The notes beneath the pieces are model-generated. The model saw only the letters and a list, made by a program, of their open reading frames with translations. It had not been told where the DNA came from and did not search any database. Positions 16,101 through 19,936 of a stretch of 19,936 bases of DNA are shown one piece after another. Made by a program: the position numbers and the translations under genes. Each line of letters opens with the position of its first letter. Positions within the stretch are counted from its first letter, which is position 1. Location of the stretch: positions 1 to 19,936 of the forward strand of contig JAGQQB010000009.1 of assembly GCA_020426425.1 (NCBI GenBank), given 5' to 3'. This DNA comes from Planctomycetaceae bacterium. GTDB taxonomy: Bacteria > Planctomycetota > Planctomycetia > Planctomycetales > Planctomycetaceae.

Positions 16101-17589
16101 CCTCCGTTTCCTGCAGTACGCTCCCCTGCAGTTCGTTCGCCAGCCGGCGGCAGGTATCCTGAAAAGCTCTGAGAACGTCGCTTTGTTCCTCTGGGTCGAG
16201 CGTTTCCAGAATCTCTTCATTCTCGAACACATCACAGCCCGCGTTGACCACGGTCACCTGGCGACGCTGCGCCTGACGAATGTGGCTCTGGGAACTCGAC
16301 ACCTGGTCGGACCCTGCCCCCCGAATCGATTCCTCATCTCCAGAGGCCAAAGTCTGCGGCGGGACAATGGCCGAGGCATCGTCCATATCTGTGACACCGG
16401 GGATGACAGTGGGCTCATGCTGCTCCCGCAGATCTTCCTGGGGCAGCATTTCCGGTGGGGCCGGACGTGGCGACAGCGTTTCCGCCGGGGGAGAGTGCGT
16501 GGGGTTCACGGTCGGCATCCTGGGGGGCGCAACAACGCCTGGACCGACTTGCGGGGGATTCAGGGGATGAGCAAGCACGCCTGATGCCAGGACACCGCGC
16601 AATTCCAGCGCCATGTCGTCGGCAGTGAGATACCGCCGCGAAAGTGACTTGGTCATTGCCCTCAGACAGATGCGCTCGAGATCCGGTGGCAAATGCCGCA
16701 CCAGTTGACGCGGTGGCTGCGGCTCGTCGGACCGGACTTGTCGTAACAATTCTGCGGTATCGCGGGCCTGAAAGGGCATGCGGCCGGTCATCAGACGGTA
16801 CAGCATCACGCCGAGCGAATAGATATCGGTCCGCCCGTCAATGCGGTGTCCCGCCCCCGATGCCTGCTCCGGCGACATGTACCCTGGTGTCCCGGAAATC
16901 TCGCCCAACTGCGTTCCCACCGCACGTTGGGAATCGCTGACGGAGAGTCCAAAGTCAACAATCACGGGGACGCCATCGGCGTTGATGATGACATTTGCCG
17001 GCTTCAAGTCCCGGTGAATTGTTCGCTGGGCATGCGCGTGCGCGAGGGCATCGGCAATCTGTGCGAAAATTTGGACACCAGCCCCCAAGTCGACCGGCGT
17101 CCGTTTCATCCACGTTGACAGGCTTTCCCCCTCCACGAAGTCGAACACGATGAAACAGCGGTTCGGCTCGGTCACAATGTCAAACACCGTGACAATACCG
17201 GGATGGCTTAATTGTGCCAGTTGCCGGGCTTCGGTCAGGAACTCTTCTTCAATCGCTGGCGTGAGTTCCTCGACCCGGGGAACCTTAATCGCGACCTTGC
17301 GCCGTAAGGTCGGATCGAAGCCTTCATACACGACTCCAAAGCCACCCTTGCCGAGCACACGAGTGAGATCGTAACGACCCAGTCGGGTCAGTTCCGGTTC
17401 ATCCTGAGAAGAAGTCATTGCTGGCTTCGGCGTAGTCTGGGGACGTTCGGTTTGCTGGTTTTGACCGCGGGTCAACCGATCTTTGAGCACCGTCTCGTCG
17501 AGCGACATGGAATTCGATTCTTCATCCCGAGCAGCGGGTGGCTGTCGATCCGGCTCAGGGACGGCGGGGGTTGGTTCGGAACCGTTCAT
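13123..17589 (-). CDS. Ser/Thr kinase fused to cyclase-like, AAA/STAND ATPase and TPR domains
   Basis: This 1488-residue cytoplasmic signalling protein has four parts. First is a Hanks-type kinase (about 73-335): GKGGFGVVYEG, Lys102, HRDLKPAN with Asp194, DFG at 212-214, GTPGYMSPEQ and DIYSLGVMLYRLMTGRMPF, so it appears active. A Pro-rich linker (about 340-440) follows. Next is a class III nucleotide-cyclase-like domain (about 441-635): RRQVTVV, LDPEEQSDVLRAFQ, EDGISVCFGFPQ, HRIKGVPGKIALFQV. Then comes an ATPase beginning LIGRERELGLLLDRW, with Walker A GEAGLGKS (675-682) and Walker B LLFVVEDLHWVD (805-816). Residues from about 1015 to the end are helical TPR-like repeats. The cyclase-ATPase-TPR half matches the AAA-linked cyclase family; the kinase is an N-terminal addition. 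Inputs and targets are unknown. No ribosome binding site decides between ATG 17589 and Met28. It is divergent from the squalene-cyclase-like gene. Confidence 0.92.
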   Translation of the reverse strand: MNGSEPTPAVPEPDRQPPAARDEESNSMSLDETVLKDRLTRGQNQQTERPQTTPKPAMTSSQDEPELTRLGRYDLTRVLGKGGFGVVYEGFDPTLRRKVAIKVPRVEELTPAIEEEFLTEARQLAQLSHPGIVTVFDIVTEPNRCFIVFDFVEGESLSTWMKRTPVDLGAGVQIFAQIADALAHAHAQRTIHRDLKPANVIINADGVPVIVDFGLSVSDSQRAVGTQLGEISGTPGYMSPEQASGAGHRIDGRTDIYSLGVMLYRLMTGRMPFQARDTAELLRQVRSDEPQPPRQLVRHLPPDLERICLRAMTKSLSRRYLTADDMALELRGVLASGVLAHPLNPPQVGPGVVAPPRMPTVNPTHSPPAETLSPRPAPPEMLPQEDLREQHEPTVIPGVTDMDDASAIVPPQTLASGDEESIRGAGSDQVSSSQSHIRQAQRRQVTVVNAGCDVFENEEILETLDPEEQSDVLRAFQDTCRRLANELQGSVLQETEDGISVCFGFPQVFENSAQRAMQFGLNVLHELSNISRLVEKKHSVKLSGRVVAHTEVAIAEAKAGPDDSTQGLSISIGGKVRTVVNRLDSVAELGQFVITDATSRIVRNQFEVESIGEHRIKGVPGKIALFQVVGSRADQDQSSHAELTPLIGRERELGLLLDRWEQAAEGMGQVVLLIGEAGLGKSRLLHDLKQRILSSDITEEVPRVMEWRASPQYQSTSLYAVLECLKRQTGIEADDAGQERLAKLEQYLHSLDLHGPTEVAILATRLSIPLNGAYPELDLPPQRQKELLFDFLLNWLQELSSRNPLLFVVEDLHWVDPTTLEFLELFVNEGSQDRVLSVMTFRPEFETPWRSKAHQTHLALNRLTRRQIREMMEAKARHSIAEWQIEQIIERTDGVPLFVEEFTQMLLETSDDDGDSMSSRSSASFHSHAIPATLQDMLMTRLDRMASNIEVVQLCAAIGREFTFELVKAASDLDESTLREELAKLVNAELLLTRGRGTRERFTFRHALLLDAAHNSMIKARRLQFHGRIAAAIETLIPETREQQPELLALHYTEAEDYTQAVACWEAAGMTSLGRRAFKESIQQLGMGIDLISHLPESPERVHREVKMLTALGVPLQATLGYSAPEVEHSYSRALELSATMPDPHERFPILYGMFRYYMLQARYAQANELARQLVDIAEETQVPHFRVAAHRAHGGPPVYEGRLADSIPHLSQVIEIPPTKQLRAEVYRYDVVDPWIASHSYLSWARWLQGDISQAMKHSGQAVEIAEGLDHSFSLSLALCFSQWIHQFRHDIAQTRATAESALALAQEHGFAFWFGWCRVMRGWAISQQGKSTEGIQEIETGIEQWKSTGSELGCQYYYTLLAEAALSAKQWERAETALNDATAFADNSGEGFWRAEVLRNRGELIIHRDPLAVAAAAALFQQAISSAQEQGACSLALRAAVSLGRVSKGTESAASTRQQLLDLLPHIQGGEQTVDYQHAQNLLNEL

Positions 17590-17982
17590 CGGCTAGCAGA
17601 TCCGCGACTGAACAACTCCGATCTGGCCCGGAGTAGAAACGCTCGAACTGTCCCCAACCTTGCGGGCTCGGGACACGAGATCAGAATACACCGGTAAACC
17701 AGCTGACCGCCACCGTAAAGCTGTCGAACTGCGTGAGTTCATCTCGATTCGCGTCGGTTAGCAAAACGCTCACAGTACCTGTTGCGATGTCGACGGAGAT
17801 CAAGCGGTGTTTGTCGGCTGGGTGAACAGCGGTGTTTGCCGACAGCGTGAACATTCCGGATTGCGGGATTTCGGAGTGGCTAGAAGGTGGACCAACTGCG
17901 AAGGTCGGCCAGCTGTGGACGACGACTCCGCGAATACAATGGGCAATGACTGACCAGTCTGAGTTTCGACGCTACACTTCCA
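17590..17982. other. Divergent intergenic region
   Basis: The 393 bases between the kinase fusion gene and the squalene-cyclase-like gene hold no convincing gene. A 6-bp inverted repeat (TGTCCC/GGGACA, 15-base loop) lies at 17649-17675 in the kinase leader, and a 25-base tandem repeat at 17803-17852. No clear -35/-10 pair was found for either gene. Confidence 0.6.
17803..17852. repeat. Two-unit tandem repeat of 25 bases
   Basis: Two adjacent 25-base units begin AGCGGTGTTTG and end GTGAAC; they match at 21 of 25 positions, with differences at unit positions 12, 15, 17 and 19. The repeat lies 131-180 bases upstream of the next gene's earliest start. Confidence 0.65.
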
Positions 17983-19566
17983 GTGTGTTGGCAACGCCGC
18001 ATTCGTTCAGTTCCCGCATCGTCTCTTGTACGCTCGCATCTTTTGTCCACATCTGCCCCAACTCCGGAGCCATCGCCCAAAGCAGCGCCGAAACGGCGGC
18101 GCAAGTCGATGCGTCAATTGGTGGAGGAATGGTCCTGGCAGCGTCGGCTTTGGCGGGAAGCGAAAAATGGCTGGAAAGGGGTGCTCGCCAGCGTCGTGTT
18201 CCATGCGATTCTGCTGTTCTTGATGACACTGTTCATCGTGACCGCGTTCCAGGAGGAACCGCAAATGCTCTACCTCAGTTGGGGGACTGCGGTTGAGGAG
18301 GAGCCGGAAGTGATCACTCCGGACGTAGAGCCGATTCGCATCCCGTCGCTGTCGATGAACAATTCACCGAGTCGGGAAACGCCCGATCCCCAGCCTGAGC
18401 AGGAAGCGGCCCCTGCGACAGAGCCAAAGCCCGCCGTGCGGCCAGTCAATGTTTCGGCAGCATTGGCCAATCGGCCGCGTCGCTCCCTCGGCTCACCCAG
18501 TCCGAATGCGAACGATCTCGATCTGCGTGAGGCGCTCGACCGGGCGACTGCCTGGATTGCCCAGCAGCAGTACGAAGATGGACACTGGAGTTTGAACGGT
18601 CCGTATCCCGATGCCGGGTCGATCCAGACCAGCACCGGCGCGACATCACTGGCGCTGCTGGCCCTGCTGGGCGATGGGCACACGCATGTCGACGGGGAAT
18701 ACAAGTCCCAGGTGGACAAGGGGCTACGGTGGCTGATTCGGCAGCAACGCCCCAGCGGCGATCTGTTCGACATCCTGGAAGAGGGGCGGGAGCCGCATTT
18801 CTACGCGCACGCTCAAGGTACCATCGCCTTGTGCGAGGCATTGGCACTCACCGGTGATGAATCGTTGCGTGCTCCGGCGGAGCGAGCGGTGCAGTTCCTC
18901 GTCGACGCGCAGAATCCGGTCCAGGGCGGTTGGAAGTATCGACCGCTGACTGAGACCGGCATTGGTGATCTGTCAGTCACTGGTTGGGCTCTCATGGCGC
19001 TGCACACCGCTCGCATGGCCAAGATTCCGGCGCCGCTTGAAGTCTACATGGTTTCTGACCGCTTCCTCGATTCCGTGCAGGAGCAGCAGCTCAATCGCTC
19101 GTTGTACAAGTACCGGCCCGACTTTCCGGTCGATGAATCCCAACGGATGTCGATGACCGCCGAAGGGCTGCTCTGCCGACAGTGGCTCGGCTGGGAAAAG
19201 AACGATCCGGCAATGAAGCGGGGTGTCGACTTTCTGGTCTCCACACAGAACCGACCCGAGTGGCTCGCGCATCGGCGGAACGTCTATGCCTGGTACTACA
19301 CTGCGCAAACATTGCACAATCTGGGCGGAAGTCGTTGGGAAAAGTGGTTTGCCGAGGTGCAGCACCTGATCCTCAAGCATCAGGCGACGGCGGGTCCGAC
19401 GCGAGGCAGTTGGCATCCGAGCCGCCCCCCAGGAGCATTTCAGGAACGATCCCACGACGCCGGCCGGCTCTACCTGACGGTCATGTGCGTGCTGATCCTG
19501 GAAACGCCGCACCGGCATCAACCGGTCTACGCCGAGGAACCATCTCCAATGTCCGGTGGTCGCTGA
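17983..19566 (+). CDS. Membrane-anchored protein with squalene-cyclase/prenyltransferase-like repeats
   Basis: From GTG 17983 the product has 527 residues: a basic Pro-rich N-terminus (PSPKAAPKRRRKS), one membrane segment (about 67-89, GVLASVVFHAILLFLMTLFI), a Pro/Glu-rich linker (about 100-175), and an alpha/alpha-toroid domain (about 180-505) with repeats such as LDRATAWIAQQQYEDGHWSL, LRWLIRQQRPSGDLF and VQFLVDAQNPVQGGWKY. This is the squalene-hopene-cyclase/prenyltransferase repeat fold in the form common in Planctomycetes; the catalytic DxDD of true cyclases is absent, so triterpene synthesis is unlikely. The start is uncertain: an in-frame TGA at 17947 bounds it, GTG 17983 has no ribosome binding site, and ATG 18109 (residue 43) also lacks one. 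The topology predicts the repeat domain in the periplasm. The next gene downstream is dnaX. Confidence 0.85.
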   Translation: MCWQRRIRSVPASSLVRSHLLSTSAPTPEPSPKAAPKRRRKSMRQLVEEWSWQRRLWREAKNGWKGVLASVVFHAILLFLMTLFIVTAFQEEPQMLYLSWGTAVEEEPEVITPDVEPIRIPSLSMNNSPSRETPDPQPEQEAAPATEPKPAVRPVNVSAALANRPRRSLGSPSPNANDLDLREALDRATAWIAQQQYEDGHWSLNGPYPDAGSIQTSTGATSLALLALLGDGHTHVDGEYKSQVDKGLRWLIRQQRPSGDLFDILEEGREPHFYAHAQGTIALCEALALTGDESLRAPAERAVQFLVDAQNPVQGGWKYRPLTETGIGDLSVTGWALMALHTARMAKIPAPLEVYMVSDRFLDSVQEQQLNRSLYKYRPDFPVDESQRMSMTAEGLLCRQWLGWEKNDPAMKRGVDFLVSTQNRPEWLAHRRNVYAWYYTAQTLHNLGGSRWEKWFAEVQHLILKHQATAGPTRGSWHPSRPPGAFQERSHDAGRLYLTVMCVLILETPHRHQPVYAEEPSPMSGGR

Positions 19567-19622
19567 TCGTCGAACGATCCGAGACGTTGGGGACATTGGA
19601 CAAACGGTGCTTCTGTCCCAAC
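19565..19622 (+). terminator. Two hairpins after the squalene-cyclase-like gene
   Basis: GATCGT-CGA-ACGATC (6 bp) overlaps the TGA, and just downstream GTTGGG(G)ACA pairs with TGTCCCAAC (9 bp with one bulged G, 18-base loop, 19586-19622). Together they form a plausible terminator region between this gene and dnaX, although no T run follows. Confidence 0.45.
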
Positions 19623-19678
19623 TCTGCCAGCGCTGGAGGCGTCCGTCTGATATCTGACAGGTGCCGATTGGCAGGAAG

Positions 19679-19720
19679 GATTGCCGATTGCTGACTGCTG
19701 ATTGCTGACGGTCGATTGGG
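19679..19720. repeat. Heptamer tandem repeat, six units
   Basis: Six 7-base units follow in phase: GATTGCC, GATTGCT, GACTGCT, GATTGCT, GACGGTC, GATTGGG. The consensus is GAYTGCT. It lies about 105 bases upstream of dnaX and resembles the phase-shifted units of the array at 2516. Confidence 0.65.
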
Positions 19721-19810
19721 TGGCCTGCCAGTTCCGTATTCGAGGCGTTATCATCGGCACTGAGACGGTGGCATCGGTTGAGCCGCCACTCCTGGTGAGT
19801 TTGAATCAGT

Positions 19811-19815
19811 GGAGG
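19811..19815 (+). promoter_or_regulatory. Ribosome binding site of dnaX
   Basis: GGAGG lies 10 bases before GTG 19826. An ATG at 19816-19818 is too close to this site and opens the wrong frame, so the GTG is chosen because the dnaX homology starts there. Confidence 0.65.
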
Positions 19816-19825
19816 ATGTGCAGAC

Positions 19826-19936
19826 GTGGCGGAGCAAAAAACTCAGTACACGGTTCTGGCTCGGCGGTTTCGACCGCAGACGTTTGATGACGTCGTCGGC
19901 CAGCAGCATGTGGGGCAGTCGCTGCGGAATGCAATT
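19826..19936 (+). CDS. dnaX: DNA polymerase III subunits gamma/tau, N-terminus (3' end outside the window)
   Basis: The 37 residues from GTG 19826 to the window edge include YTVLARRFRPQTFDDVVGQ followed by QHVGQSLRNAI. This is the signature start of DnaX (family: YxVLARKxRPxxFxDVVGQEHV...LxNAI), the clamp-loader ATPase of replicative DNA polymerase. The Walker motifs and zinc site lie beyond the window. The spacing from GGAGG and the homology fix the GTG start. Confidence 0.9.
   Translation, partial: MAEQKTQYTVLARRFRPQTFDDVVGQQHVGQSLRNAI

Noticed and set aside
17832..18296. 154-codon plus-strand ORF with ATG 17946, as a frameshifted start of the squalene-cyclase-like gene
   Set aside because: The frame overlaps the real gene for over 300 bases without family motifs, and no ribosome binding site supports ATG 17946. 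A frameshift near 18050 is possible but unsupported.
1..19936. CRISPR array, tRNA, rRNA, transposase or prophage genes
   Set aside because: No regularly spaced direct repeats of CRISPR size, no tRNA cloverleaf and no integrase or transposase motifs were seen by eye; a covariance-model scan was not possible.

Overview
The window is high-GC bacterial DNA with the gene content of a planctomycete. It holds a sulfatase, a Tat-exported DUF1501 protein beside a secreted DUF1549/DUF1553 cytochrome-type protein, a DUF1571 protein, a very large Ser/Thr kinase fusion, and a membrane-anchored protein with squalene-cyclase-like repeats. These families, above all DUF1501 paired with DUF1549/DUF1553, are expanded in Planctomycetes. 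The phylum is an inference from gene content; no rRNA gene or other phylogenetic marker is present beyond the first 37 codons of dnaX.

Layout. 1-6305 is an export/catabolism block: the 3' part of a sulfatase (+), converging on a DUF1501 gene and a 1231-residue LamG/PA14-like/cytochrome/DUF1549/DUF1553 gene (both -). 6306-8993 holds a divergent HSP90 (HtpG-like) ATPase (+), a probable 45-codon ORF overlapping its stop, and a convergent small STAS-domain gene (-) with a strong hairpin just before its start. 8994-9435 is a non-coding divergent region rich in dyad symmetry, followed by a DUF1571 envelope protein (+). 10546-17589 carries three co-directional minus-strand genes: a 1488-residue kinase/cyclase-like/AAA/TPR protein, a GMC-family flavin oxidoreductase and a SAM-dependent methyltransferase. 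17590-17982 is a divergent intergenic region with a 25-bp tandem repeat. Then come the squalene-cyclase-like repeat protein (+) and the start of dnaX (+).

How the genes may work together. The sulfatase, DUF1501 and DUF1549/DUF1553 genes look like a typical planctomycete set for envelope or periplasmic work, often found near sulfated-polysaccharide catabolism. The HSP90-like protein and the STAS protein could be chaperone and partner-switch regulators, but their link rests only on adjacency. The kinase fusion combines phosphorylation, a divergent nucleotide-cyclase-like domain, a STAND/AAA-type ATPase and a TPR scaffold, and is the most elaborate regulator here. The GMC and methyltransferase genes may be co-transcribed with it, although hairpins lie between them.

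No rRNA, tRNA, CRISPR array, transposase or prophage gene was recognised. The best candidates for something undescribed are the small ORF coupled to the HSP90 gene, the hairpin before the STAS gene, the architecture of the kinase fusion, and two heptamer-repeat arrays in intergenic DNA. None of them proves a new system.
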